Notes: generated by a model from the letters alone, not told the origin. Numbered from the stretch's first letter, positions 35,020 to 45,074 are shown. The stretch: DNA of 64,000 bases from an uncultured Bacilli bacterium (GCA_934090795.1 CAKOJQ010000003.1:1-64000), one strand, 5' to 3'. Translations and numbers: made by a program.

Positions 35020-36924
35020 TTATTTCAAATTATTATAAACAAACTCACTAACCTTATTAGCAACATGAGCATTTATTGGATATTTATAAGAACTAAAACT
35101 ATTTTGATATTTAATATTTGGACTTACTATAACTAAAGAAAATTTAGGTTTTTCTATTGGAGCATACATAACATATGATGTATTTATTACACCAATAGTT
35201 CCCAAGATAGCTTCTGCAGTTCCTGTTTTACCAGCTGATGTAAACTTATGATTAGTATAATAATACCCTGTACCGCTTTTATTTACTTCCATAAAGCCTT
35301 CTCTAATTCGATTTAAATAATAATCACTAACTGGTACATCATTATATACCTCATTTACATTTTCATAATAAATACTTCCATCATTATTTAAAACATATTT
35401 AAGTAAAGACATTCTTCTTCTTTTTCCACTTGCAATAGTGTTAATATAACTAGTAAGCTGTATAGGCGTATATGTATCATATTGTCCAATTGAATAATTT
35501 AAAAGTAAATCACTTGAAATAATATTTCCTTTAACACCACTAGATTCCTTATTTAAATCAATATTAGTTAAAGTCCCTAAACCATAATCTTTAAATACAT
35601 TACGATACTTATTAAAATCTTCATCGCTAGCTAATAAATTCATATTTCTTACATATTCATTACCAGTTACTTTAATCGCAATTAAATATTGAAAATAATT
35701 ACTACTCATTCTTAATGCTTCAATATCATCTAAATATCCTAAATTTTTCCAAGAACATTTTTCTCTTTGTGAAAATAATTTAACACAAGCATCTCTAACT
35801 TTAAAATTTTCATCAATTAAATTATATTTATATCCTACTGAAATTGATGCTCCTTTAACAGCACTACCAACAGCATATGAATCCAATACCGTATTATAAG
35901 AATAATCAATAAATGTATTATTACTATTAATCTTTTTTCCCACTAAAGATATTATTTCTCCATTATTCGGATTACTAACTATTAAATAAGATTTATCAAA
36001 ATATTTCGAATTAGGCGCTTTCTTAGCTAAAATCATCTCTGATTCTAATACCTTCTCAGCTTCTTTTTGAATATTAATATCAACAGATAAAACAATATCT
36101 TTTCCTTTTTCATAATCGCTTACTAATTCCAAACAACCATTTTCTTTTTTATACCTAGCTTTAGTTCCTTTTAAATAATCATCATAAATATATTCTAAAT
36201 TACTTATTCCCACCCTATCATTTAAATTATATCCTTTATTTAAATAATGTGTTTTTAATTCCAACGGAATGCCTTGTTTACTACTAGAAACATTACCAAA
36301 AACAAGCCTTAAAGTATCACCATAAGGATAAGTTCTTTCCCAAGTAATATCAGTTCTAACACCCTTAATTTTAGTATTATTAATATTAATATATTCCTCA
36401 TCACTAATATCATATTTAATTATTTTATCTTCATAAGAATAACCATTAGTAAATAAATAATATAAATAAGCTTCTTTTTTATCTACACTACTAATCATCT
36501 CATCTGTAACTAAATTAATCTTTTCATCTAATAAATCCTTACTACTAATTTTTCTTTCTTTATATTTAGTTATAATTTTATTAGATACTAAACTATCAAC
36601 ATAATTCTTATTATTAATATAATAATAATACTTTAACTTGTCTAAACTAATCTTATAATCAATACTTATAATATCTTTTAACAACTTAACACTTTCAATA
36701 ATATCTTTTTCACTTAATCCATATGTATTAGCAATAATAACCTTAACTTGTTTATTATCAACTAGTATTTTTCCATTTACATCTAATATTCTTCCCCTAG
36801 GAGCAGTTAAACCATAAACATATTCTTCTTTATTATTATATTTATTATTCATATTATAAGAATATATTTTAAATACTGATATTAAAACAACTATTATAAA
36901 TAAATATATTATTTTATTTTTCAT
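35020..36924 (-). CDS. Class B penicillin-binding protein (transpeptidase)
   Basis: 634-residue membrane-anchored transpeptidase that cross-links peptidoglycan. An N-terminal helix (5-22) leads to the pedestal beginning APRGRILDVNG. The catalytic triad motifs are SAVK (about 355), SSN (about 410) and KTGTAEA (about 570). All three are intact. Either a cell-division/elongation PBP2 or a SpoVD-type sporulation PBP would fit; no PASTA domain is present. It stands alone 20 bp from its neighbours' boundaries, with no mreC/rodA adjacent. Confidence 0.9.
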   Translation of the reverse strand: MKNKIIYLFIIVVLISVFKIYSYNMNNKYNNKEEYVYGLTAPRGRILDVNGKILVDNKQVKVIIANTYGLSEKDIIESVKLLKDIISIDYKISLDKLKYYYYINNKNYVDSLVSNKIITKYKERKISSKDLLDEKINLVTDEMISSVDKKEAYLYYLFTNGYSYEDKIIKYDISDEEYININNTKIKGVRTDITWERTYPYGDTLRLVFGNVSSSKQGIPLELKTHYLNKGYNLNDRVGISNLEYIYDDYLKGTKARYKKENGCLELVSDYEKGKDIVLSVDINIQKEAEKVLESEMILAKKAPNSKYFDKSYLIVSNPNNGEIISLVGKKINSNNTFIDYSYNTVLDSYAVGSAVKGASISVGYKYNLIDENFKVRDACVKLFSQREKCSWKNLGYLDDIEALRMSSNYFQYLIAIKVTGNEYVRNMNLLASDEDFNKYRNVFKDYGLGTLTNIDLNKESSGVKGNIISSDLLLNYSIGQYDTYTPIQLTSYINTIASGKRRRMSLLKYVLNNDGSIYYENVNEVYNDVPVSDYYLNRIREGFMEVNKSGTGYYYTNHKFTSAGKTGTAEAILGTIGVINTSYVMYAPIEKPKFSLVIVSPNIKYQNSFSSYKYPINAHVANKVSEFVYNNLK

Positions 36925-36967
36925 AATATTATTATGGATTAAAACATAAAATATATAGGGTGATTTT

Positions 36968-37213
36968 ATGAATATTGTTGATATTTATATGAATAATTTA
37001 AGAAAAGATGATGTTTTAAATTTTTCACTAAAAAAAGACATAAGACTATCTAACGAAGAATTGGACTTTACTTATGACTTTATTAAAAAACATTATAAAG
37101 AAATTATGCAAAATAAATACAAATATAATTTTAATGATTATGAAAGTAGATTTTCTAAAGAAAATGCTGAAAAAATAAAAAAGTTAATTAGTGAATATAT
37201 TAACTATTTATAA
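36968..37213 (+). CDS. DUF2624-like small protein
   Basis: 81 residues, helical, no membrane segment. It resembles the small YqfT/DUF2624 protein found beside nfo in Bacillus in size, helical pattern (LSNEELDFTYDFIKKHY) and position. A GGGTGA ribosome site precedes the ATG. Its 3' end overlaps the end of nfo by 14 bp on opposite strands. Family assignment is tentative and based largely on synteny. Confidence 0.6.
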   Translation: MNIVDIYMNNLRKDDVLNFSLKKDIRLSNEELDFTYDFIKKHYKEIMQNKYKYNFNDYESRFSKENAEKIKKLISEYINYL

Positions 37214-38069
37214 TGTCATCTTTTAAATTAGGATTAAATTTTCCTTCCTTTATCATTTCTATCTCAAATTTATAAGGAGGTTTATCCTCAATGTAAGGTG
37301 TTTCTAAAATTTTAGGAACATCTTTTAATTTGGGATTATTTATAACTTTCATTAAAGCATCAAACCCAATTGTACCAAAGCCAAAGTTTTCGTGTCTATC
37401 TTTATGCGTATTAATTTCATTTTTAGAATCATTTACATGAATACATTTAATTTTATCTATTCCCACCTGTTTTTCAAACTCATCTAAATAATCATCAAAA
37501 TTATTAATGTTTATTCCTGAATCATTTAAATGACAAGTATCTAAGCATACTCCAATCTTATTTTTAACATTTTTAACAATATAAGCTATTTCTTCTAAAT
37601 TACAACCTATTTCAGTACCTTTACCAGCCATAGTTTCTAATAAAATAGTGCATTTATCATCTTCTTTAGTTATATCATTAATTGCTCTTATTATATTATC
37701 AATTGCAATATTTCTATCTATCTTAACACTTGAGCCAGGATGTAAAACAAGATATTTAACTTCTAACTCTTCGCATCTATCTATTTCTTTTCTTAAAAAT
37801 TCCTTACTAAATTCGTATTTATGTTCGTCTAAGTTATTAGCTAAATTAATAATATATGGTGCATGACAAATAACATTATTAATATCTATATTATTTTCTT
37901 TCATTATTTTTTTAGCATCTTCTAAATATTCTTTCTTTATAGAAGATCTAAATGTATTTTGAGGAGCACCTGTATAAAACATAAATGTATTTGCGTTATA
38001 TTGTACTGCCTCCTTAACACTGTCTAATATTTGTTTTGTTTTAAAATGGACATGTGAGCCTATTATCAT
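37200..38069 (-). CDS. nfo: Endonuclease IV
   Basis: AP endonuclease for base-excision repair. 289 residues forming a TIM barrel with three zinc ions. Ligand motifs: GSHVHF, HAPYIINLAN, LVLHPGS, LLETMAGKGTEIG, GVCLDTCHLNDSG, HVNDSKNE with HKDRHENFGFGTIGF, and ILETPY. All metal ligands appear present. Length is standard. Confidence 0.97.
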   Translation of the reverse strand: MIIGSHVHFKTKQILDSVKEAVQYNANTFMFYTGAPQNTFRSSIKKEYLEDAKKIMKENNIDINNVICHAPYIINLANNLDEHKYEFSKEFLRKEIDRCEELEVKYLVLHPGSSVKIDRNIAIDNIIRAINDITKEDDKCTILLETMAGKGTEIGCNLEEIAYIVKNVKNKIGVCLDTCHLNDSGININNFDDYLDEFEKQVGIDKIKCIHVNDSKNEINTHKDRHENFGFGTIGFDALMKVINNPKLKDVPKILETPYIEDKPPYKFEIEMIKEGKFNPNLKDDIINS

Positions 38070-38165
38070 TTTCTATCAACCTCAAATATAGAATAACATA
38101 TAATTTAAATTAAAGCATTAAAAAACTGAACTATCTAAGTATCAGTTTAAATTATAAATTAACAA

Positions 38166-38642
38166 TTAAGCACATTTTACAGAATCAACAGTAGCTTTGG
38201 TTAAATCAACTGTAGGTAATTTTGTACTTTTTAAGTTAGATTTCATAGATTCAATATCAGCAAATGTTTTACCAGTTACCTCATTGCCTTCATATCCAAC
38301 CATATAATTATTATCGTACATAACAATTTTAAAAGTTAAAGTAGCAGCATTAGGATCAGTAACAATAACTTTTCCTTTATATTGTTGCTGTGTATTACTA
38401 GAACCAGATAATTCATCAAATGTATAACAAGTAGTTGGGTTACTACCTAATAGTAAATCTGATTGATATCTTGTTTGCGCATTTTTAAGCATTTCTTCTG
38501 CATACAATAAAAATGATGATTGTCTAGCAGAATTCATTTGATCTAAAATAGTTGGAACAGTAAGAACCATAATTAACGCAAGTATAACAATAACTGCAAG
38601 CAACTCAACTAATGTAAAACCTTTCTTATTTAATCTTTTCAT
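38166..38642 (-). CDS. Type IV prepilin-like protein
   Basis: 158 residues from the ATG at 38642, which is 9 bp after GAGGG; in-frame codons upstream are less well placed. MKRLNKKG then FTLVELLAVI is a canonical class III signal with the +5 Glu. It is followed by a 20-residue hydrophobic helix and a small Cys-containing (two Cys) globular domain. It has a consensus promoter and no pilus genes around it. A candidate major or minor pilin for machinery encoded elsewhere, possibly competence-type. Confidence 0.85.
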   Translation of the reverse strand: MKRLNKKGFTLVELLAVIVILALIMVLTVPTILDQMNSARQSSFLLYAEEMLKNAQTRYQSDLLLGSNPTTCYTFDELSGSSNTQQQYKGKVIVTDPNAATLTFKIVMYDNNYMVGYEGNEVTGKTFADIESMKSNLKSTKLPTVDLTKATVDSVKCA

Positions 38643-38675
38643 AATCATATCCCTCTTTCTTATTATTACAATATA

Positions 38676-38704
38676 ATTGTACAAAAAAGAAGATATTATG
38701 TCAA
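38676..38704 (-). promoter_or_regulatory. Strong promoter of the prepilin gene
   Basis: Minus strand TTGACA (38699-38704), 17-bp spacer, TACAAT (38676-38681). A perfect -35 and good -10 suggest high expression, which fits a pilin subunit. Confidence 0.75.
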
Positions 38705-38769
38705 TTGAATTACTTTAATAAATTAAAATATAATTTAAACTATCTACATTAATAATATACAAATTTAAA

Positions 38770-39984
38770 TTATATTTTCCATTTACCATTTTCCATTAAT
38801 AATATTTTTTTCTTAGATTTTGTTTCTGCTTCTACAAAAACACTGTCATTTCCAAATACAAAATCATTATGCTCTCTAGATGTATTATATCGATAATATC
38901 TGGCTCCTTTTTCTTCTATTTTTTTCTTATCTACTCCAATACACTCTTCAATAGAATTTCCTAAAGCAAAATGACAACCAGTATTTTCATCAAGTACTAC
39001 TGAATCGAAAAATTCATTAAACTGTGCCAAAGGCGAATCTTGAGATACAAGTGCAATTTCTCCAATTCTGTTCATTTGATTTCGCTCATTTAATAACATA
39101 GCAATAAATGATTTACTATTAGATTTACAATTAATTAATCTTCCTCTAGTAAATTCAAATGTAGCATTTTCTATCATATCATCATAATAAAATCTGCTTT
39201 TTTTAGATAACACTATTTTACCTTCTGCAGAATAGCAATTGGGAGAAGTATATATTTCATAAGAAGGATAATTATCAAAATTAAAAATGCCATTATAATT
39301 ATAAGATGTACAGCACCAAATTGAATGTGGATTTAACGATATTCTAAAATCTGTTCCCAAATTTGTGCAAAAATTTAATTTTCTAATATTCATCCTATTC
39401 AATTCGTTCATTAAATTTATTCTATTTTCCATCTCTCTTTTTTCTTCTGATGAATTCAAAAAAATTCTATTAATTTTGATCCATAAATTATCTAAATCTT
39501 CTTTACTTCCAAACAATCCTTCTGCCCATTCTCTATTAGGACATATTGTTAATGTCTGATCACAACCGGATAAATTTTCCATTTTATTAAAAACTTCTTT
39601 ATTACTTTCTTTCAAACATCTATAGTATTTTATGACATAATCACTAAAATAAACATCAGAAAAATCAGTTACAGTGTTTTGAAAATAAATACATTTAACA
39701 TTACCAATTGGTTCTAAAAATTTTGGTATAAACATTTCCATTTCTTTTTCTGATGGATTTGAATCATAAAAAGCTTTAATTTTGTCATAATCAAAATCCA
39801 TAAATATAACATTTTTAATATGATATTCATCTTTTAATTCTTCTATAATAGGTTTTATTTCATCTAAACTAAAACTTGCATAAAAAATAATCGTAGAATA
39901 ATTTTGATTATTTAAACTAATATCCAATATTCTTCGCAAATAATTTTTCTTTAAATTTAACATTTCCATATTCATATATAACAT
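38770..39984 (-). CDS. M29-family aminopeptidase
   Basis: 404 residues, cytosolic. The C-terminal half has the M29 landmarks in order: NLGTDFRISLNP, EIYTSPNCYSAEGKIVLS, FEFTRGRLINC, NRIGEIALVSQDSPL and LDENTGCHFALGNS. These place the Glu, His and Asp ligands of the dinuclear metal site. The first 190 residues are more divergent than in AmpS/PepS and lack a recognisable domain match. It would remove N-terminal residues from peptides. Internal Met codons near the start leave the exact N-terminus open. Confidence 0.85.
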   Translation of the reverse strand: MLYMNMEMLNLKKNYLRRILDISLNNQNYSTIIFYASFSLDEIKPIIEELKDEYHIKNVIFMDFDYDKIKAFYDSNPSEKEMEMFIPKFLEPIGNVKCIYFQNTVTDFSDVYFSDYVIKYYRCLKESNKEVFNKMENLSGCDQTLTICPNREWAEGLFGSKEDLDNLWIKINRIFLNSSEEKREMENRINLMNELNRMNIRKLNFCTNLGTDFRISLNPHSIWCCTSYNYNGIFNFDNYPSYEIYTSPNCYSAEGKIVLSKKSRFYYDDMIENATFEFTRGRLINCKSNSKSFIAMLLNERNQMNRIGEIALVSQDSPLAQFNEFFDSVVLDENTGCHFALGNSIEECIGVDKKKIEEKGARYYRYNTSREHNDFVFGNDSVFVEAETKSKKKILLMENGKWKI

Positions 39985-40067
39985 TCTCCATAAAGTTAAA
40001 AAATATTATAGTATGAAACATATCAAAATTTCAAGCATTAAATACAATCATTAAATTAAAAATAAAT

Positions 40068-40289
40068 CTATTTTAATATTTTCAAAATGCTATTTACAGT
40101 ATCTACCGTTTCTAATATATTATTAGTTTTATTTATTTTATCGTTTTTCTTAAAATTCTTATATGAATTTAAAAATTCTTTATAGTAACTACTGCCCCTA
40201 TTTAAATATTTATACCAATATGAATTATTATTTATATATTCTTTTAATTTAGGATCACTATTAATTTTAATTAAAATATCAGCTTTCAT
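40068..40289 (-). CDS. ylbE: YlbE-like protein
   Basis: 73 residues. The stretch LKEYINNNSYWYKYLNRGSS matches the YlbE family pattern of Ile/Phe-x-Asn-x-x-Trp-Tyr-Arg/Lys-x-Leu-x-Arg. In Bacillus, ylbE directly follows ylbD, as here (1-bp overlap). Family function is unknown, but ylbD is a spore-coat protein gene. Confidence 0.7.
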   Translation of the reverse strand: MKADILIKINSDPKLKEYINNNSYWYKYLNRGSSYYKEFLNSYKNFKKNDKINKTNNILETVDTVNSILKILK

Positions 40290-40660
40290 TAATCACCAAA
40301 AAATTTATTTATTACTCTAGGTGTTTTAGCAATAGTTTGAACTGTATCTGTACTTGTTTTTTTAGCTGTTAACTCACTAATTACATTAATTGCTTTTTGA
40401 GCATTATTAATATATTTTTGTACATTATCTATATTTATATTTTTAACTAAATTGGTTAATTCCGTAATGGAAGCATTTTTTCGATCATCACTTTCAATAT
40501 TATCTTTATTTTCCTTATATTTTTCCCATACACTTTCATCTTTACCATACAAATCATATACCTCATAAAAATCTTGCCATGTATATTCTTTACTTTTTAC
40601 ATAATCAACCAGTTCCGGTTTACTTTTAATAAATTCTTTAAATTCATCTTTTTTATCCAT
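40289..40660 (-). CDS. ylbD: YlbD-like spore coat family protein
   Basis: 123 residues from the ATG at 40660, chosen for AGGTGG. The N-terminal motif FKEFIKSKPELVDYVKSKEY followed by TWQDFYEVYDLYGKDESVW matches the YlbD coat family (F-x-x-F-V-x-x-x-P-x-L, W-x-x-x-Y-E, LG-x-x-x-x-x-W). The rest is helical. The ribosome site is embedded in the hairpin that ends parC. The gene pair with ylbE supports the call. Confidence 0.75.
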   Translation of the reverse strand: MDKKDEFKEFIKSKPELVDYVKSKEYTWQDFYEVYDLYGKDESVWEKYKENKDNIESDDRKNASITELTNLVKNINIDNVQKYINNAQKAINVISELTAKKTSTDTVQTIAKTPRVINKFFGD

Positions 40661-40667
40661 AAATAAA

Positions 40668-40698
40668 ACCACCTAATATAATATATTAATTAAGTGGT
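40668..40698 (-). terminator. Terminator of parC containing the ylbD ribosome site
   Basis: ACCAC (40668-40672) pairs with GTGGT (40694-40698), with inner AT-rich pairing and a TTTTATTT tail on the minus strand. The 3' arm of the hairpin contains AGGTGG, which serves as the ylbD ribosome site. Confidence 0.55.
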
Positions 40699-40707
40699 CT
40701 TATAATT

Positions 40708-43194
40708 CTATAATTTAAAATCATCAATGAAATTATCAATAGTTAATTCTTGATTAGTATTTTCTTCTTTATTTACTGCAAAAGAATTTTCATCAATATT
40801 TTTCATATTTTTAATAACAAATACATTACTTACATTTAATTTAGTGTAAACACTTCCGGTTGACTGAACATCCATTATTGGAATATCACTATTTTTTAAT
40901 ATGTTTGTATCTTCTCCCGTAATATATCCAATCTCATCTTTACTATTAGTTAAGAACGCAAAAGATATTTCATACTTAGTTGATTTAACTTTCTTAAGTA
41001 AACTAGATCCTCTCTTAGCTCTTGATAAGAAACTTAAGTCTTTTAATTTAACTCTCTTAGCCGTCTTTTGATTTGTAAATACATCTAAATATTCATCACT
41101 ATCGTTATATGTTGTGCCTAAAATAACAAAATCATCTTTTAAGTTAATTCCCTTAACTCCCGCAGCTTTTGGACTAACTATTGGCACTTCATTAACATTA
41201 TAATTTAAATAATATCCATCACTAGTAACAATCATCACATTTTCTTTATTTAAACTTGTACTTACTATTTCATCATCTTCTTTAAGTTTCATAGCCGTAT
41301 ATGGTTTATTATATCTTGATACTATAAAATCATTTAAATTACATCTTTTAACCATACCATTTTTAGTAAATAATGAAATAATTGGATTTACTTGCTCTTC
41401 ATCAATAACATAAGAAGATATTACTCTATCATCAGATGGTATAGTAACAATATTACTTACGTGTTTACCTAAGTCTTTCCACTTACATACTGGTATTTCA
41501 TGAACAGGAATATATAAATAATTTCCTTTAGCAGTAATAATACATAGCTTATTAATCGTATTAGTTTTATAATAAGAAATAACATAATCGCCAGGTTTAA
41601 CTAGAGTATCTTCATCATCAGATTTACTCTTTAAGGAAACTCTCTTAATATAACCATCTTTAGTTAAAATAACAATAACATCTTCTCTAGGAATTAAATC
41701 TTTTTCATCAATTTTAATTTCTTTAACTTCACTTCTAATTTCCGTCTTACGAGGCATTCCATATTCTTTTTTAATTCTTCTAAGTTCTTCTTTAATCACT
41801 GCTTTTAATTTATTTTCATCACTTAAAATTAATTTAAGTTCATTAATAATCTTTCTTAAATTATCTAACTTTTCATTTAAAATAGTTATATCTGTATTAG
41901 TTAATCTATATAATTGTAACATAACTATTGCTGTTGCTTGTTCTTCAGTAAAATCGAACCTCTTAACTAAATTTGTAATCGCATCTGGTTTATTTTTACT
42001 TTCTCTAATACAAGCAATTACTTCATCTAAAATGCTTATAGCTTTAACTAAGCCTTCAGTAATATGCATTTCTTTTAAAGCAAAATCTAAATCAAATTTA
42101 GTTCTTTTAGTAATAACATCTTTTTGATGTTCAATATAAGCATCAATTATAGGAATAATACCAAGTAATCTAGGTCTTCTTTTATCAATACAAACCATAT
42201 TATAATTATATGTTGTTTGTAATTCAGTATTTTTAAGTAAATATTTTAATATTAAATCTTTATTAGCACCTGCTTTAATATCGATAACAATACGAATTGA
42301 AGAATCTTTATCTGATTCATCTCTAACCTCTGCTATACCATCTATCTTTTTATCATATCTAATATCGTCTATTTTTTTAACTAATAATTGTTTATTAACA
42401 TCAAAAGGAATCTCAGTAATAATTATCTGCTCTTTACCTTTATTCTTTTCAAAAGAATATTTACTAGTAACAATTAATTTGCCTCTTCCAGTTTTAAAAG
42501 CTTCTTTAATACCATCTATACCTTCAACAATTGCCCCAGTTGGAAAATCAGGTCCTTTTATTATTTCAAAAATAGAATCTTCATGACAATTAGGACTATC
42601 TATTCTTTTAATAACAGCATCACATACCTCAATTAAATTATGTGGTGGAATATTTGTTGCATATCCTGCTGATATACCACTTGTACCATTAACTAAAAGA
42701 TTAGGAAATTTTGCTGGTAACACAGTTGGTTCCATTAAAGTATCAGAATAGTTAGGAGCCATAACAACTGTATCTTTATCAATATCTTTTAATAATTCTT
42801 CACTTATTTTAGCAAGTCTACATTCAGTATAACGATAAGCAGCTGGTCCATCACCATCAATAGAACCATTATTTCCATCTACTTCAATTAAAATATGATT
42901 TTGTTTCCAACTCTGACTCATTCTAATTAATGCTTCATAAACAGATGAATCGCCATGAGGATGATATTTACCTAATACATTACCAACCGCATTAGCACAC
43001 TTTTTAAATTGTTTATCATATGTATTTTTATCACGATACATAGCATATATAATTCTTCTTTGAACTGGTTTTAAACCATCTCTAACATCTGGTATTGCTC
43101 TATCTTGAATTATATATTTAGAATATCTTGCAAAACGAGATCCCATTATCTCTTCTAGACTATATTCATGTATTCTTTTAAGTATCTCTTCCAT
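40708..43194 (-). CDS. parC: DNA topoisomerase IV subunit A
   Basis: 828 residues. YIIQDRAIPDVRDGLKPVQRRIIYAM, the QRDR region NAVGNVLGKYHPHGDSSVYEALIRMSQ and the active-site Tyr in YRYTECRL are clear. The C-terminal propeller is weak and no GyrA box was seen, so ParC is preferred over GyrA. It decatenates chromosomes with ParE; no parE lies next to it, which is unusual since the pair is normally adjacent. Confidence 0.9.
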   Translation of the reverse strand: MEEILKRIHEYSLEEIMGSRFARYSKYIIQDRAIPDVRDGLKPVQRRIIYAMYRDKNTYDKQFKKCANAVGNVLGKYHPHGDSSVYEALIRMSQSWKQNHILIEVDGNNGSIDGDGPAAYRYTECRLAKISEELLKDIDKDTVVMAPNYSDTLMEPTVLPAKFPNLLVNGTSGISAGYATNIPPHNLIEVCDAVIKRIDSPNCHEDSIFEIIKGPDFPTGAIVEGIDGIKEAFKTGRGKLIVTSKYSFEKNKGKEQIIITEIPFDVNKQLLVKKIDDIRYDKKIDGIAEVRDESDKDSSIRIVIDIKAGANKDLILKYLLKNTELQTTYNYNMVCIDKRRPRLLGIIPIIDAYIEHQKDVITKRTKFDLDFALKEMHITEGLVKAISILDEVIACIRESKNKPDAITNLVKRFDFTEEQATAIVMLQLYRLTNTDITILNEKLDNLRKIINELKLILSDENKLKAVIKEELRRIKKEYGMPRKTEIRSEVKEIKIDEKDLIPREDVIVILTKDGYIKRVSLKSKSDDEDTLVKPGDYVISYYKTNTINKLCIITAKGNYLYIPVHEIPVCKWKDLGKHVSNIVTIPSDDRVISSYVIDEEQVNPIISLFTKNGMVKRCNLNDFIVSRYNKPYTAMKLKEDDEIVSTSLNKENVMIVTSDGYYLNYNVNEVPIVSPKAAGVKGINLKDDFVILGTTYNDSDEYLDVFTNQKTAKRVKLKDLSFLSRAKRGSSLLKKVKSTKYEISFAFLTNSKDEIGYITGEDTNILKNSDIPIMDVQSTGSVYTKLNVSNVFVIKNMKNIDENSFAVNKEENTNQELTIDNFIDDFKL

Positions 43195-43577
43195 CTTATC
43201 AAATCCTTACAAAAACTAGTATAACATAAGTTTCATATTTTTTTAATTTTTTCTGTCAATTTTTTGTAAATATTAAAACTTAAACTTTTTTAAACACTAT
43301 TGGAAATATACCTGATATTTAATTATTTATACATATATGAATGAATTACTGCAATGTTTATATCATTTATAATATTAACACTTTTATCATCTAGAATAAT
43401 AATTTACTTCTAATTCACTTTTTTGCATTGCTTATCACTTTTTAGATTTAAAGAAATTATATTTTTCATTTTTAAATTTAAATTATTTCATATGTAATAT
43501 TTTCATAATATAAAAAGTCTTTCAAATAAGCATGATTACTTAATTTGAAAGACAATATTTTTTCATATTACTTCTCA
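43195..43577. other. AT-rich intergenic region
   Basis: About 380 bp with no supportable gene. It holds the parC promoter region (a TATACT-like -10 close to parC) and, at the far end, the terminator listed next. Nothing else stands out. Confidence 0.5.
43517..43553 (-). terminator. Rho-independent terminator
   Basis: GTCTTTCAAAT (43517-43527) pairs with ATTTGAAAGAC (43543-43553); a T5 tract follows on the minus strand. It ends the Cys-rich surface protein gene. Confidence 0.85.
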
Positions 43578-45074
43578 TTATTTATAATAAGTATAATGTG
43601 AATGGCAAACATAATCAGTTGTTGAACAGTCGTAATAATATGTTTCATTAACAGTTTCTTTAATTGTGCAACTTGTTGCTAACGGATCATCGCAAGTACA
43701 TCCAGTAGTATGTGGTACGCATGTTCTTGTTATTGTCTTTGGTCTTACACCACTGCACGTTTTTGGAGTCGTAACATATTCACCATTATTACATATTCCA
43801 GAATCGTATGAAGTAATTGTTGCAGTACAAGTATTCTCATTACCATCATTATCATATACAGTATAGCTCTTACTACTCTTTAGTCCACTTTCCGTTATAG
43901 TTTCTGTAGCACATCCTGACTCATCATCATGACACGTAACAGTTACTGTTACTCCATCAGCAGTATCAGTATGACTTTTAGTTATAGTACATGTTGGTGG
44001 TGTTTCATCAAGTGGTGCATTTGATTTGCATGTTCCACTATTACCCATATTGTCATGAACAGTAAAAGTTTTATTTTCCAATAATCCTGTATAAGTTTTA
44101 CTTTCTTCAACACAACCAGAACCTTCATCACTACAAGTTACTTTTATTGTAAAACCATTTGTTTTATCTCCTCCAACAGTTTCCGCAACACATGTTGGAT
44201 TTATGTCATCAATTACACTGACATATACATACTGTTTTTTGTATAAACTATAAATACTCGATAATCCAAATGATTTAGTTGTTGAAATATCTGTTTTTAA
44301 ATTCACACTATATCCTGCCCCAAAATTAGGAAGCTTGTCAACTCCATCTAAAACACTATAAGTTTTTTTACAATAATTATCAACCATTTCGAATCCGTCT
44401 GAAGATTTACAAGTCTCACTAGTAAATGATTCATTATTTGCAAGAAAATAATATGCATCATAAGTTATATCACTATATTTTTTAGTATAAGATATTGCAC
44501 CTAATGTTCCACTAAATGTACCATTTTCTTTTACAGAAGCTTCATCTTGCCATACAATCATTTTATAATACTTTGTAGTATTTTTAATAAAGTTTTTTTC
44601 AGCAGTCAACAAATATCCTTTTACATTTTCATTTGCTGTATCAACATTTTCTATAACACTTGATAATATATTATCAACATAATTCGTAGTTTCACAAGAA
44701 GAATCACTACATTCTGCAAAAGCAACATGTATATCGCTATCTGGTAATGTATTTGAATTATAAACCTCTAAATTCAAATACGAAACCAAGTCAACCTTAT
44801 TACTATTTTCTAACGAAAATACATATGGCTCACAATTTTGCAAAGCATAACTAGTTGATAATGGATAACTTTCACATAATTTTAAACTTCCACTTATCGG
44901 AGTTATTTTTAAATCAACTGTCGCTGACTTAACACTTGCAATTGGATTTAAATCAGAAATACTAATATTAAAAACATAAAAAGCATATCCAATTCCTAGA
45001 AATAATGACATTATTCCAAGAACAATGGAAAAAACCAATATTAATGTTTGTCTCTTAAAAAAACCATGTTTCAT
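43578..45074 (-). CDS. Membrane-anchored surface protein with Ig-like and Cys-rich C-terminal domains
   Basis: 498 residues from the ATG at 45074. An uncleaved-type N-terminal helix (about 8-34) anchors an exported protein. An N-terminal beta domain (to about 200) resembles the one in the decayed gene at 29696-31269. Later come two repeats with GFTIKVTCSDEGSGC and GVTVTVTCHDDESGC, and a Cys-rich tail that starts CNNGEYVTTPKTCSGVR and ends in a YYYDCSTTDYVC stretch. The last two domains parallel the pilin-signal protein at 4635-6374 almost residue by residue. Many paired cysteines imply extracytoplasmic disulfides. Confidence 0.75.
   Translation of the reverse strand: MKHGFFKRQTLILVFSIVLGIMSLFLGIGYAFYVFNISISDLNPIASVKSATVDLKITPISGSLKLCESYPLSTSYALQNCEPYVFSLENSNKVDLVSYLNLEVYNSNTLPDSDIHVAFAECSDSSCETTNYVDNILSSVIENVDTANENVKGYLLTAEKNFIKNTTKYYKMIVWQDEASVKENGTFSGTLGAISYTKKYSDITYDAYYFLANNESFTSETCKSSDGFEMVDNYCKKTYSVLDGVDKLPNFGAGYSVNLKTDISTTKSFGLSSIYSLYKKQYVYVSVIDDINPTCVAETVGGDKTNGFTIKVTCSDEGSGCVEESKTYTGLLENKTFTVHDNMGNSGTCKSNAPLDETPPTCTITKSHTDTADGVTVTVTCHDDESGCATETITESGLKSSKSYTVYDNDGNENTCTATITSYDSGICNNGEYVTTPKTCSGVRPKTITRTCVPHTTGCTCDDPLATSCTIKETVNETYYYDCSTTDYVCHSHYTYYK

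Noticed and set aside
40708..43194. GyrA
   Set aside because: No GyrA box is visible and the N-terminal sequence reads like Gram-positive ParC.
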